The notes beneath the pieces were generated by a model. That model was not told the origin of the DNA. It ran no database searches and saw only the letters and a program-made list of their open reading frames with translations. Positions 47,329-55,962 of a stretch of 64,000 bases of DNA are shown piece by piece (position 1 is the first letter of the stretch; each line of letters begins with the position of its first letter). Location: NCBI RefSeq assembly GCF_002250505.1, contig NZ_NJGY01000001.1, forward strand, positions 1,484,489-1,548,488, in the 5' to 3' direction. Made by a program: the position numbers and the translations under genes. The DNA comes from Janthinobacterium sp. PC23-8 (GTDB lineage: Bacteria; Pseudomonadota; Gammaproteobacteria; Burkholderiales; Burkholderiaceae_D).

Positions 47329-48615
47329 ATGACGACTTCGCAAAACGACACCCTGTTCGCCCGCGCCCAGAAAACCACGCCGGGCGGCGTCAATTCGCCG
47401 GTGCGCGCCTTCCGCTCGGTGGGCGGCACGCCGCGCTTCATCACGCGCGCCGAAGGCCCGTATTTCTGGGATGCCGACGGCAAGCGCTATATCGACTATA
47501 TCGGCTCCTGGGGCCCGGCCATCGTTGGCCACGCCCATCCCGACGTGGTGAAAGCGGTGCAGGACGCGGCCGCGCTGGGCCTGTCGTTCGGCGCGCCGAC
47601 CGAAGGCGAAGTGCTGATGGCCGAGGAAATCACGCGCCTGGTGCCGTCGATCGAACAGGTACGCCTGGTTTCGTCAGGCACGGAAGCGACCATGAGCGCA
47701 CTGCGCCTGGCGCGCGGCGCCACCGGACGCGACAAGATCGTCAAGTTCGAAGGCTGCTACCACGGCCACGCCGATTCCCTGCTGGTGAAAGCCGGCAGCG
47801 GCCTGCTCACCTTCGGCAACCCGACTTCGGCCGGCGTGCCGGAAGATTTTGTCAAGCACACCCTGGTTCTTGATTACAACAACGTCGAGCAACTGAAAGA
47901 CGCCTTCGACAGTTTCGGCGCCGAGATCGCCTGCGTGATCGTCGAACCGGTGGCCGGCAACATGAACCTGGTCAAAGCCACGCCCGAGTTCCTGCAGGCG
48001 ATGCGCGAGCTGTGCACGCAGCACGGCGCGCTGCTCATTTTCGATGAAGTCATGTGCGGTTTCCGCGTGGCGCTGGGCGGCGCGCAGGCGCTGTACGACA
48101 TCAAGCCGGACCTGACCGCCCTGGGCAAGGTGATCGGCGGCGGCATGCCGGTGGCAGCCTTTGGCGGCAGCGCCGCGCTGATGCACCATATGGCGCCGTT
48201 GGGCGCCGTCTACCAGGCCGGCACCCTGTCGGGCAATCCGGTGGCGGTGGCCGCCGGCATGACGACATTGAAACTGATCCAGCAGCCGGGCTTTTATGAA
48301 CAGCTGGGCGCCACCGCACGACGCCTGGCCGATGGTTTGACGGCGGCGGCGAAAGAAGCCGGCGTGGAGTTCTGCGCCGACGCCATCGGCGGCATGTTCG
48401 GCATTTATTTCAGCGCCACGCCGCCGACCAGCTATGCCGAAATGATGGCGGGCGACCGCAGCAAGTTCAACGCCTTCTTCCACGCCATGCTGGACGAAGG
48501 CGTGTATTTCGCGCCGGCCGCGTTTGAAGCGGGTTTTGTCTCGGCCCGGCACGACGACGCCGTGATCGACGCCACCATCGCGGCGGCACGCAAGGTGTTT
48601 GCACAATTGAAATAA
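47329..48615 (+). CDS. hemL: Glutamate-1-semialdehyde 2,1-aminomutase
   Basis: A 428-residue class III PLP enzyme of haem synthesis. It converts glutamate-1-semialdehyde to 5-aminolevulinate by the C5 route. The PLP lysine is K267 in [17 protein letters not shown], and [15 protein letters not shown] precedes it. AAGG lies eight bases before the ATG. A GC-rich hairpin directly follows the stop. Confidence 0.97.
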   Translation: MTTSQNDTLFARAQKTTPGGVNSPVRAFRSVGGTPRFITRAEGPYFWDADGKRYIDYIGSWGPAIVGHAHPDVVKAVQDAAALGLSFGAPTEGEVLMAEEITRLVPSIEQVRLVSSGTEATMSALRLARGATGRDKIVKFEGCYHGHADSLLVKAGSGLLTFGNPTSAGVPEDFVKHTLVLDYNNVEQLKDAFDSFGAEIACVIVEPVAGNMNLVKATPEFLQAMRELCTQHGALLIFDEVMCGFRVALGGAQALYDIKPDLTALGKVIGGGMPVAAFGGSAALMHHMAPLGAVYQAGTLSGNPVAVAAGMTTLKLIQQPGFYEQLGATARRLADGLTAAAKEAGVEFCADAIGGMFGIYFSATPPTSYAEMMAGDRSKFNAFFHAMLDEGVYFAPAAFEAGFVSARHDDAVIDATIAAARKVFAQLK

Positions 48616-48623
48616 GCGTTTCT

Positions 48624-48646
48624 GCGGCGGCCATCCTGGCCGCCGC
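48624..48646 (+). terminator. Hairpin after hemL
   Basis: A perfect 9-bp stem GCGGCGGCC / GGCCGCCGC with a five-base loop, eight bases after the hemL stop. It lacks a T tract, so it may stop or stabilise the transcript rather than be a classic terminator. Confidence 0.5.
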
Positions 48647-48706
48647 GCGCCCCTCCCCATGGTCGTCGCTCTCCTGCTATATTCACGCTATAAAAAAGGA
48701 GACTGC

Positions 48707-50251
48707 ATGGACTATGTCATCGGTGTCGATATCGGCACGCAAAGCACCAAAGCCTTATTGGTCAACAGCACGGGCGCCATCATCGCCCAGCACACGCACA
48801 GCTACCAGGTCGACACACCCAAGCCCCTGTGGGCCGAGCAGTGGCCGGCCGTCTGGCATGAGGCCGTTCTCGCCTGCATCGGCCAGGTGGTGCAACAAAG
48901 CGGCGTGCCGGCGGCAAGCATCAAGGCCGTTTGCGTCAGCAGCCTGTACGGTGGCTCGGGCATCCCCGTCGACGCGGCCATGCAGCCGCTGCACCCTTGC
49001 CTGATCTGGATGGACCGCCGCGCCACTGCCGAGGTGGAATGGGTCAATCAGCATATCGATCTGGAACGGTTGCACGCCATTACCGGCAATGGCGTCGACA
49101 GTTATTACGGCTATACCAAGATGCTGTGGCTGAAAAACCAGCAGAGCGCCATCTGGGCACGCACGCGCTACCTGCTGCCGCCGAACAGCTATATCAACTA
49201 CCTGCTGTGCGGCGAGGTGGCGGTCGACCATAGTTCGGCCGGCAATATCGGCGGCGTGTACGACATGGCCGCGCGCGGCTGGTCCCATGACATGCTGGCC
49301 GCGCTGGGTATCCCGGCGCGCATGATGCCAGAACGCCTGCTCGACTCATCCGAAGTGGTCGGCCCCCTGCTGCCGCAAGTGGCCGAGCAACTGGGCCTGC
49401 TGGCCGGCACGCCGGTGGTGGCCGGCGGCGTCGATGCGGCCGTCGCCACGCTGGCGGCGGGCGTCAGCCGCGCCGGCCAGCATGTGGCCATGATCGGCAC
49501 CAGCATGTGCTGGGGCACCATCCGCCAGCAGGCCGACGCCCGCCATGGCCTGATCAGCATGCCGCATGTGTTCAACAGCCAGCACGATCTGTATGTGTTT
49601 GGCGGCGCGATCACGGCCGGCGCTTCGGTCAGCTGGTTTCGCGACGCCTTCTGCCAGGCCGATATCGACGAAGCCAGGCGGCAAGGTTACGGCGACGTCC
49701 ACCAACTGATGGAAGAAAACGCCGCCAAGGTGCCGGCCGGCGCCGACGGCGTGCTGTTCCTGCCCTATCTGATGGGCGAGCGCAGCCCGATCTGGGACGC
49801 CAAAGCCAGCGGCGCGTTCCTCGGCCTGAACCTGTACCACGGCCGCGCCCATTTGTACCGCGCCGTGCTGGAGGGCGTGAGCTTTGCGCTGAAACACAAT
49901 ATCGACGCCGGCAGCCAGGGCGCGGCCACGCTGGACGACAAGCTGATCGTCGTCGGCGGCGCCGCGCATTCGCCATTGTGGATGCAGATCATTGCCGACG
50001 TCACCGGCTACCAGGTGTATACCATCGCCGAAAATGTCGAGGCGGCCCTGGGCGCGGCCTTGCTGGCGGCGCTGGGCACGGGATTGATCTCGCGCGAGAC
50101 GGCGCAGCAGGGCTGGGTCACGCTGGTGCCGCGCAGCACGCCTCAGGCCGCCGCCAGCACCGCCTACCGGCGCGCGTTCGGCCTGTATCGCGATGCGTAT
50201 CCGGCCTTGCAATCGCTGATGCACCGTTTGCAGCCGGACGGGCAGCCGTAG
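48707..50251 (+). CDS. FGGY-family carbohydrate kinase
   Basis: A 514-residue sugar kinase. AGGAG is well spaced before the ATG at 48707. The N-terminal ATPase loop VIGVDIGTQSTKALLV, the sugar-site region with LIWMDRRA and the second-domain GGAAHSPLWMQIIADVTG match xylulokinase-like members. No sugar transporter or catabolic gene is adjacent, so the sugar is unknown. It is placed between hemL and the convergent exported-protein operon. Confidence 0.87.
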   Translation: MDYVIGVDIGTQSTKALLVNSTGAIIAQHTHSYQVDTPKPLWAEQWPAVWHEAVLACIGQVVQQSGVPAASIKAVCVSSLYGGSGIPVDAAMQPLHPCLIWMDRRATAEVEWVNQHIDLERLHAITGNGVDSYYGYTKMLWLKNQQSAIWARTRYLLPPNSYINYLLCGEVAVDHSSAGNIGGVYDMAARGWSHDMLAALGIPARMMPERLLDSSEVVGPLLPQVAEQLGLLAGTPVVAGGVDAAVATLAAGVSRAGQHVAMIGTSMCWGTIRQQADARHGLISMPHVFNSQHDLYVFGGAITAGASVSWFRDAFCQADIDEARRQGYGDVHQLMEENAAKVPAGADGVLFLPYLMGERSPIWDAKASGAFLGLNLYHGRAHLYRAVLEGVSFALKHNIDAGSQGAATLDDKLIVVGGAAHSPLWMQIIADVTGYQVYTIAENVEAALGAALLAALGTGLISRETAQQGWVTLVPRSTPQAAASTAYRRAFGLYRDAYPALQSLMHRLQPDGQP

Positions 50252-50252
50252 C

Positions 50253-51125
50253 TCATCGCGCGTCGGCACAGGCCGGCTCCGCTGCCGGCTGGGAGACGGG
50301 CACCGACATCAGCCAGCCGCGCAAGTTGCTGATCAGCGCGCGTCCGCACTGTTCGGACAGCACCTGGGCGCGCTCGGCGGCTTGCTTGCGGCCTTCCTGA
50401 TAGCGCACCGTCCTGAAAGGACCCAGGTCGGCGGGCGCGTCGCCGCCGCGGTAGGCCTGTTGCAATGCGATCTCGAGCGACAGCGCCAGCAGGGCGGCGC
50501 TCTCGTCGCGCAGCGGGCGGCCCTGCTGCGCATTCCAGTAAGCCTCCAGGTCGGCCTGCGTGCTGGCGCGCGAGACCACGCGCACGGTATGACGATAGGC
50601 AGCTTGTTGCGGCGCGCCCGGCGCATGCACGGCGATCGCGTTATCGAGCACCAGCGCGCTCTGGTCCTGGGTCATGGCGAACAGCGGCGTACTTTCAACG
50701 ATCCAGCCCGACTCGTCGTGGTCGAGGAAGGCGATCAGGCGCGGCGTGCTGCCCGGCGCCATGCGCGCCAGCGCCTGCGCCATCAAGCTGTCCTGGCGCA
50801 GGGCATCGAGTACCGGCAGGTAAGGCAGGAGCACCTTGTCCGCCGCCAGCTCGATCTCGTTTTTTTGCTTTTCCAGGCCGCTATTGATCACCAGGCTGTG
50901 GGCCGCGAGCGCCGCCGCGAAGCCGGCGATGCCCGGCATCATGTAGGTGGTATTGCCCGCACCCTTGCCTGCCTTGTCGAAATTGGCCAGGCCGCGAAAG
51001 GCCACTGCCTGCTGCTGCGGCAGACGCAGGGACCAGGCGGCAGGCAGCGTCTGCTGCTGGGCCAGCGCGCCGGCGCACAAGGACCAGGCCAGCGCGGCAA
51101 GCGCGGCGGTTTTCAGCATCGCCAT
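50253..51125 (-). CDS. Exported protein of unknown function
   Basis: 290 residues with a signal peptide (residues 1-20, ending GALAQQQ). The ATG at 51125 follows the upstream stop closely, so the genes are coupled. The mature part has no repeats, no cysteine pair other than late C residues, and no family I recognise. It is rich in Ala, Leu and Gln and looks globular and periplasmic. It is the third gene of an operon with a small protein and a lipoprotein. The stop lies one base from the convergent kinase stop. Confidence 0.7.
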   Translation of the reverse strand: MAMLKTAALAALAWSLCAGALAQQQTLPAAWSLRLPQQQAVAFRGLANFDKAGKGAGNTTYMMPGIAGFAAALAAHSLVINSGLEKQKNEIELAADKVLLPYLPVLDALRQDSLMAQALARMAPGSTPRLIAFLDHDESGWIVESTPLFAMTQDQSALVLDNAIAVHAPGAPQQAAYRHTVRVVSRASTQADLEAYWNAQQGRPLRDESAALLALSLEIALQQAYRGGDAPADLGPFRTVRYQEGRKQAAERAQVLSEQCGRALISNLRGWLMSVPVSQPAAEPACADAR

Positions 51126-51126
51126 C

Positions 51127-51816
51127 TCAATACAAGGGCTTGCGCAAGGCATCGCGCGCACCTTCGATGGCCTGGAAATAGGCATTGCTCAAACCGGGAT
51201 AATCGGGCGCTTCGTCCCAATTGCCGGTAGCGCTCCTGAGCTGGCGCAGCGCCCGGTACCAGTCATACGCATGGTCTTCCAGGTTGACGATATAGGCGGC
51301 GCCGGCCACCAGGCCCTGCGGGTCGCCGGTCGGGATATAGCTGTTGTAGTTACGATTGACGCCGATCTTGGTCAGATGAATCACCAGCAGCTTGTCGAGC
51401 CGGTATTGCCGGCCCAACGCCGCAAAATCCTTTTTGGCGCCATTCGGCTTGCTGTCCTGGCGCTCGGGCAAGGCATCGATATCGAGCGGCTCGGCGATGA
51501 CGATCACCTCATGACCTTTTTTGCGCAGCAGCGCGGCGAGGTCGTCCTTGATGCTCGGCAGGTCATCGGTCGGCAAGGTGCGCACATGCGCCGTCAGCGC
51601 CGTATTGGAAACGGTCACGGCGGCGATGCACAGCAGGCAGCCGGCGCCAGGAAAGTGGGTATCGGCTTTCGGCACGGTGCTCATGGCCACGCCGATGCGC
51701 ACCGGGCGGGCCGACAAGGCGCCGACCGACAGCGGCACGGCTGCCTGTTTTGGCGCCGCGCAGGCGCCAAGCAGCGCGGCGCAGCACAAGGCGATCAGGA
51801 TCGCGCGCGTTGCCAT
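51127..51816 (-). CDS. Predicted lipoprotein, unknown function
   Basis: 229 residues from the ATG at 51816, with a lipobox LLGAC ending at about residue 18 (C18 lipidated). The mature domain has two further close cysteines (GAGCLLC, about 58-61), a mixed alpha/beta pattern (HEVIVIAEPLDIDAL; LDKLLVIHLTKIGVNRNYNSY) and a late DYPGLSNAYFQAIEGARDAL. It reads like an outer-membrane-anchored periplasmic domain. I do not recognise the family. It is coupled to the exported protein downstream. Confidence 0.72.
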   Translation of the reverse strand: MATRAILIALCCAALLGACAAPKQAAVPLSVGALSARPVRIGVAMSTVPKADTHFPGAGCLLCIAAVTVSNTALTAHVRTLPTDDLPSIKDDLAALLRKKGHEVIVIAEPLDIDALPERQDSKPNGAKKDFAALGRQYRLDKLLVIHLTKIGVNRNYNSYIPTGDPQGLVAGAAYIVNLEDHAYDWYRALRQLRSATGNWDEAPDYPGLSNAYFQAIEGARDALRKPLY

Positions 51817-51829
51817 GACTGGCCTGCGC

Positions 51830-52171
51830 CTAGTGATGAACAGCCGAATGGCTGGTCGACGAACCGGAACCACCCGAACTGGCCACGCCGATGGCGATGG
51901 CAACGGCGGTGCCGATGCCGACCAGCATCGTCGTGCTGATGCCCGTCGTGGCGACAGCGCCAGCCGACGTCGCCGCAGGCGATTTTTTGGCCGAATTTTT
52001 CAGGCCGATCACTGTCTGGTCATCGTCCTTTTCCTCTTCGTCGGCGCTATTGTCCGGCGCCGGCGCGGGCGCGGACGTCACTGCAGGTACGGGGACGGGA
52101 GCCGAAGTCTGCGCCAGCGCATGCAAGGGCATGGTGGCCAGCAACGCCGTCAGTAATAAAGCACTTTTCAT
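51830..52171 (-). CDS. Small exported protein with C-terminal hydrophobic tail
   Basis: 113 residues. A signal peptide (1-20, ending ALAQT), a Pro/Ala-rich stretch, a highly acidic patch (EEEKDDD), a basic patch, then a hydrophobic helix (about 78-98) and a Gly/Ser/His tail. The layout resembles the small first proteins of gfc/yjb exopolysaccharide operons, but only in general shape. It starts the three-gene operon and is 13 bp from the lipoprotein gene. It faces a LuxR-type regulator. Confidence 0.65.
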   Translation of the reverse strand: MKSALLLTALLATMPLHALAQTSAPVPVPAVTSAPAPAPDNSADEEEKDDDQTVIGLKNSAKKSPAATSAGAVATTGISTTMLVGIGTAVAIAIGVASSGGSGSSTSHSAVHH

Positions 52172-52510
52172 GACATAACTCCTAATATGAACCTGATAAT
52201 TTTTTAATCGGATGACAACGAAGTTATTCGTATCAAAATCTCGTCACTGCCCAGTCCCCATGATAGCGACAAAAAAATCATCTATTTTTGCTTTAAGTGA
52301 GCAGATTCTCATCAAATTGCCTCTTTTCCAAGCAGAATTTCGCTATCGACAGCCTCTGTTCATGGTGGCTGAATAGTTGCCACTATTACATCATAAATTA
52401 ACTGGTTTGCCTATCCCCCATTTGTGGGAAAAATGGAAATATTTGTTACCTGAAACAACCATTTGCGCCTCTTTTCGGCAGAGCAACTTCACATCGAGGA
52501 GAGGCGTGAT
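52172..52510. other. AT-rich divergent regulatory region
   Basis: 339 bp between the exported-protein operon and the LuxR-type regulator. It is the most AT-rich stretch in this part. It holds two small dyads: ACGAA-GTTA-TTCGT at 52218-52231 and CCATTT-N7-AAATGG at 52418-52436 (with an inner CCCA-TTTG-TGGG). No open frame looks real. It is a likely shared control region. Confidence 0.5.
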
Positions 52511-53617
52511 ATGGGTACGCGTGCTATGCGCCAGCGTTTATGCAACAACAACGCCGCCGCCATGAGCCATTCTTCTTGGAAATTCATTGCCGCTGGTTTA
52601 GAGTGGTCCGGCGATCCAACCGTCCCTCTTACCATGCGCCCAGGCCTGCTCCCGGAATACAGCAATCTGCTGCTCACGCTCTACCGCTTGGCCCAGCAAT
52701 GCCCGGTCCATCAATTCCAGGACGCGGCGCTGACACTGCTCAAAACCTGCCTGGCCTTTGACTCCTCGATGTGGGGCACCGCCACCATGCTCGACGGTGG
52801 CATCGACATCCACAGCATCCACCTGCACAATTCCTCGCCGGCGATGCTGGAGGCCTACGAAAAAGTGAAGCACTGCGACACCGCTGCCGTGCAAGTGACG
52901 GCGCAGCCGACCATGACCATCGGCTTTCGGGTCGAGGATTTCCCCGGGGAACACAACGCGGCGTTCCGGCAGTTTCTGCACGACTTTGGCCACGTCAACA
53001 TGCTGATCACCTCGGACATCCATCCCGGCACCCGGTTCGTGCAGTGGGTGTCGCTGTACCGCGCCGAATTGGCGGCGCGCTGTCTGCAACCGGAGATCGA
53101 CCTGCTGGCCTGCCTGGCGCCGCACCTGATGCAGGCGCTGGCCATCAACCGCCTGGTACACCTGGACCGTCTGAGCCATGACACGGTGCGCGCCAAATGG
53201 TCGGTCGCGATCGCTGACCTGCGCGGTGTGCTCTACCATGCCGACGAACGCTTCAAAGCGTTGGTGTTTGCTGCCTGGCGCACCGACGATCCGCAGCACT
53301 TGCCGCCGGCGCTGCTGAAGCAACTGGTCAGCCAGCAGGACCTGCCGCATGTGGCCGCCGGCGGCGTCATCGTGCAGGGCCAGCGCGATCAGGGCTTGCT
53401 GTTTTTAAAGGCGCGCGCCAGCGAAACGGTGGACACGCTGAGCGAGCGCGAATTCCTGGTGGCCAAGCTCATCGCCCACGGCCTGACGCAAAAACAGGTG
53501 GCCACCCAGCTCAACCGCTCGCCGGAAACCATCCGCAGCCAGATCAAGGCCATCTTCAACAAGCTGGACATCAATAACGTCGCGCTGCTGGGGGCGTTGC
53601 TGGCGGTGCGGGAATAA
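52511..53617 (+). CDS. LuxR-type transcriptional regulator
   Basis: About 368 residues from the ATG at 52511, preceded by a GAGGAGAGG ribosome site; upstream TTG starts lack this. Residues 70-290 form a sensor-like domain with no recognised autoinducer-binding signature. The C-terminal 60 residues are a LuxR helix-turn-helix (LSEREFLVAKLIAHGLTQKQ, NRSPETIRSQIKAIFNKL). It has no receiver domain. It is divergent from the unknown exported-protein operon, which it may control. The ligand is unknown. Confidence 0.82.
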   Translation: MGTRAMRQRLCNNNAAAMSHSSWKFIAAGLEWSGDPTVPLTMRPGLLPEYSNLLLTLYRLAQQCPVHQFQDAALTLLKTCLAFDSSMWGTATMLDGGIDIHSIHLHNSSPAMLEAYEKVKHCDTAAVQVTAQPTMTIGFRVEDFPGEHNAAFRQFLHDFGHVNMLITSDIHPGTRFVQWVSLYRAELAARCLQPEIDLLACLAPHLMQALAINRLVHLDRLSHDTVRAKWSVAIADLRGVLYHADERFKALVFAAWRTDDPQHLPPALLKQLVSQQDLPHVAAGGVIVQGQRDQGLLFLKARASETVDTLSEREFLVAKLIAHGLTQKQVATQLNRSPETIRSQIKAIFNKLDINNVALLGALLAVRE

Positions 53618-53644
53618 GCACCGGCCTGCGCGGTATGCCGCAAC

Positions 53645-54361
53645 TCAAGCCGCCGCACGCTGCATCAAGCTGGCGACCAGCGCCGGCAAGCTGGCCATGT
53701 CGCTGAACACATGGGCAGCGCCAGCGGCCTTCAGCCGCGCTTCCTGTCCTTCGGCGATATGCCCGCCGCCGATAAAACCGAGCACCGTCATGCCGGCGGC
53801 AGCAGCGGCGGTCACGCCCGTGACGCTGTCTTCCAGCACCAGGCACTGGCCTGGCGGCACGCCGAAGCCGGCGGCAGCGGCCAGGTACAGGCCCGGATGC
53901 GGCTTGGCGTGGCCGACCAGGTCGGGCGTAAAGTAACGCCCGCCAAACAGCTCCACCATGCCGGTGCGGGTGAGCGCGGCGTGCACGCGCGCGCTGACGC
54001 TGTTCGAGGCGACCGCTTTCGGCAGATCGATGGCGGCCAGCGCCTGCGCCACGCCGGGCACGGCGCTCAATTGTTCGTCGCAGCGCAGGTTGACGGCGTG
54101 GGCAATGTCCAGCAGTTCGTCGTCGGCTACCTGCGGCAAGCCCAGTTCGGCATAGATAGCGCGCATCAGCGGCACCAGGCGCAGGCCCAGGCGCGGTTCG
54201 ATCAGGCCTCGCAGGGTCACGCCCGCAGGCAAATTCGCCAGGCGCGGCGCCAGCAGGTCGAGCAGCGCCTGCAGGGCCACGGCTTCGCTGTCGATCAGGA
54301 CGCCATCGCAGTCGCTGATCAAGTGGGTGTAGGAGAAATGCTTGGTAACGGTGTCCGGCAT
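53645..54361 (-). CDS. HAD-superfamily phosphatase
   Basis: A 238-residue HAD subfamily IA hydrolase. GGAG lies six bases before the ATG at 54361. The nucleophile motif DCDGVLIDSE is followed by motif II (AVASNS), K in GHAKPHPG and the acidic motif VLEDSVTGV. It resembles phosphoglycolate phosphatase and beta-phosphoglucomutase-like proteins. The cap is four-helix C1 type. The substrate is not predictable. It converges with the LuxR gene at a 27-bp gap. Confidence 0.87.
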   Translation of the reverse strand: MPDTVTKHFSYTHLISDCDGVLIDSEAVALQALLDLLAPRLANLPAGVTLRGLIEPRLGLRLVPLMRAIYAELGLPQVADDELLDIAHAVNLRCDEQLSAVPGVAQALAAIDLPKAVASNSVSARVHAALTRTGMVELFGGRYFTPDLVGHAKPHPGLYLAAAAGFGVPPGQCLVLEDSVTGVTAAAAAGMTVLGFIGGGHIAEGQEARLKAAGAAHVFSDMASLPALVASLMQRAAA

Positions 54362-54499
54362 GCAGGCTCCAGTAAGGGCGCCATCGTCTGGCAATGGGGT
54401 GGATGGGATAGCAAGCAAGTTGTTGCTTTTATTTAAAGTTCAAAGGCATACTTCAGCTTGTTCTGATCGCGTGCATCAGACCCAACCGGAAGCCATGCC

Positions 54500-54982
54500 A
54501 TGAAACACAACAGCTTGCACGACCCCCGATTATCCCTGATTTCCCTTGTTGCCGCGTTTGCGTGCGCTACTACCATCGCGCTGCCCGCGCTGGCGGACGA
54601 CTCGGCCGACGTGCTGAACCTGGTGCGCCAGCACGTGGCGGCGCAGACCGGGTTCGACGTGCCCAGGCTGGCGGCGCTGACGACCGACAATTACGTGGAA
54701 GTGTCACCGATGGGCGAAGTCGACACGCGCGAAAAAATGCTGGCCTTCTATGCGCCGGAAAAGAAAACGGCCACGCCCGTGATCACGGTCGAGGAGCCGC
54801 TGGTGCGCGTGACCGGCGGCACGGCCGTCCTGATCGGCAAGCTGGCGATCTCGGTCTACGCTGGCGGACAACAACGCCAGATGGCCATGCGCGCCAGCTA
54901 TGTGGCGCTCAAGCAGGCGGACGGCTGGAAGCTGATGTCGGCGCAGTACACGGGGATTGCACCGAAACGCCCGGCGCAATAA
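54500..54982 (+). CDS. Exported NTF2/SnoaL-like protein
   Basis: 160 residues. A signal peptide (about 1-32, ending ALPALADD) precedes a DUF4440-type NTF2 fold of about 125 residues (DSADVLNLVRQHVAAQTGF, TTDNYVEVSPMGEVDTREKML, MRASYVALKQADGWKLMSAQYT). Members are small periplasmic proteins with varied or no catalytic role. GGAAG lies just upstream. It stands alone and converges with the outer-membrane channel gene. Confidence 0.8.
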   Translation: MKHNSLHDPRLSLISLVAAFACATTIALPALADDSADVLNLVRQHVAAQTGFDVPRLAALTTDNYVEVSPMGEVDTREKMLAFYAPEKKTATPVITVEEPLVRVTGGTAVLIGKLAISVYAGGQQRQMAMRASYVALKQADGWKLMSAQYTGIAPKRPAQ

Positions 54983-55009
54983 CGGTACTCATGAACGAAA
55001 TCAGCGTGG

Positions 55010-55030
55010 CCGCCAGCGTGCGCCTGGCGG
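55010..55030. terminator. Hairpin between convergent genes
   Basis: CCGCCAG / CTGGCGG (7-bp stem, 7-base loop) directly after the stop of the outer-membrane channel gene on the minus strand and 27 bp after the NTF2-like gene. It has no T tract, so terminator function is uncertain. Confidence 0.35.
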
Positions 55031-55945
55031 TCAGAACAACTTGGCCAGCCTGAAATTGACGCGCTGCTTTTCCTTCGGGCCGCTGTCAACGGCCAGGTCC
55101 CTGCCGTATTGAAGCTGCACCTGGACGGTCGGACCGATGAAGCTTGTCGCGGTCAGGCGCGCGTAGCGCGTGTCGAGGCGGTCGCCCTGGTGCGCGCCAT
55201 CGACCAAGCTCCCGGCGCCGCTGATCCGACCAACCCCGGCCGACAAAGCGGTGGCCGGCGTCAGGTTGTAACGCAGATGGGCCTGGACTTCATAGCGTCG
55301 TTCCTGGCGCAGCGTGGCGCGGGCGGCGGTGTAAGCGGTGTTCTTGCCATGCACGGTGACGTCGCCGACCAGGTCCAGCGCCCAGTGCGCGTTGAAATGC
55401 CGGATGTAGGCCAATTGCAGCAAGCCCTTCCAGCGATGCTCCCCCAGGCTCAACGCGCGGCCGCTGTCGTAGTTTCCGGTCGGCATGTAAAGATAGGGCC
55501 CGATGCTGATCACGTCCCGCGTGCGTCCATCGAGAATGAACTTGAGCGGTGCACCGAGAATCAGGTCACCGACGCCGCTGGCAGTTCGCAGCGCGGCGGC
55601 GTCGCCCCCGGTGCGCAGGCGCCCGGCCGGCACGATGACTTGCGGATCGACCACCAGGTTGTCAGACAGTCCCACCACGTGGATATAGCGCGCCAGGGCA
55701 ACGTTGCTGTCAAGCCCGAAGTTGCCCGAAATCTTGTTGCCGTTGGCATACAGGCTGCCACGCGTGGCGTACTGGTAGTACAGCATGGCAATATTGCTGC
55801 CAGCAGGGAAAGCCTCGTAATCGCCAGCCGTCACTTCCAGCGCGCTGGCGACCGGCGCCAGCAGCAGCCACGCGGACAGCCCGGCACAGAAGGGGGCGCC
55901 GGCCACGCGGCGCGGCTGGCGAAACCGATGATGTTGCTTGAGCAT
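55031..55945 (-). CDS. Outer-membrane channel, phenol MetA-pathway transporter family
   Basis: 304 residues from the ATG at 55945, with AAGGA six bases upstream. An N-terminal signal (about 15-38) precedes a beta-rich protein with alternating aromatic and polar strands and a C-terminal phenylalanine (LAKLF), typical of outer-membrane barrels. YEAFPAGSNIAMLYYQYATR opens the mature part and matches the SphA/Phenol_MetA_deg type that lets aromatic or hydrophobic compounds through. It is the last gene of the nitrilase-aldoxime dehydratase operon (17-bp gap), so it may admit aldoximes or nitriles. Confidence 0.82.
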   Translation of the reverse strand: MLKQHHRFRQPRRVAGAPFCAGLSAWLLLAPVASALEVTAGDYEAFPAGSNIAMLYYQYATRGSLYANGNKISGNFGLDSNVALARYIHVVGLSDNLVVDPQVIVPAGRLRTGGDAAALRTASGVGDLILGAPLKFILDGRTRDVISIGPYLYMPTGNYDSGRALSLGEHRWKGLLQLAYIRHFNAHWALDLVGDVTVHGKNTAYTAARATLRQERRYEVQAHLRYNLTPATALSAGVGRISGAGSLVDGAHQGDRLDTRYARLTATSFIGPTVQVQLQYGRDLAVDSGPKEKQRVNFRLAKLF

Positions 55946-55962
55946 GATATTTCCTTGTATGG

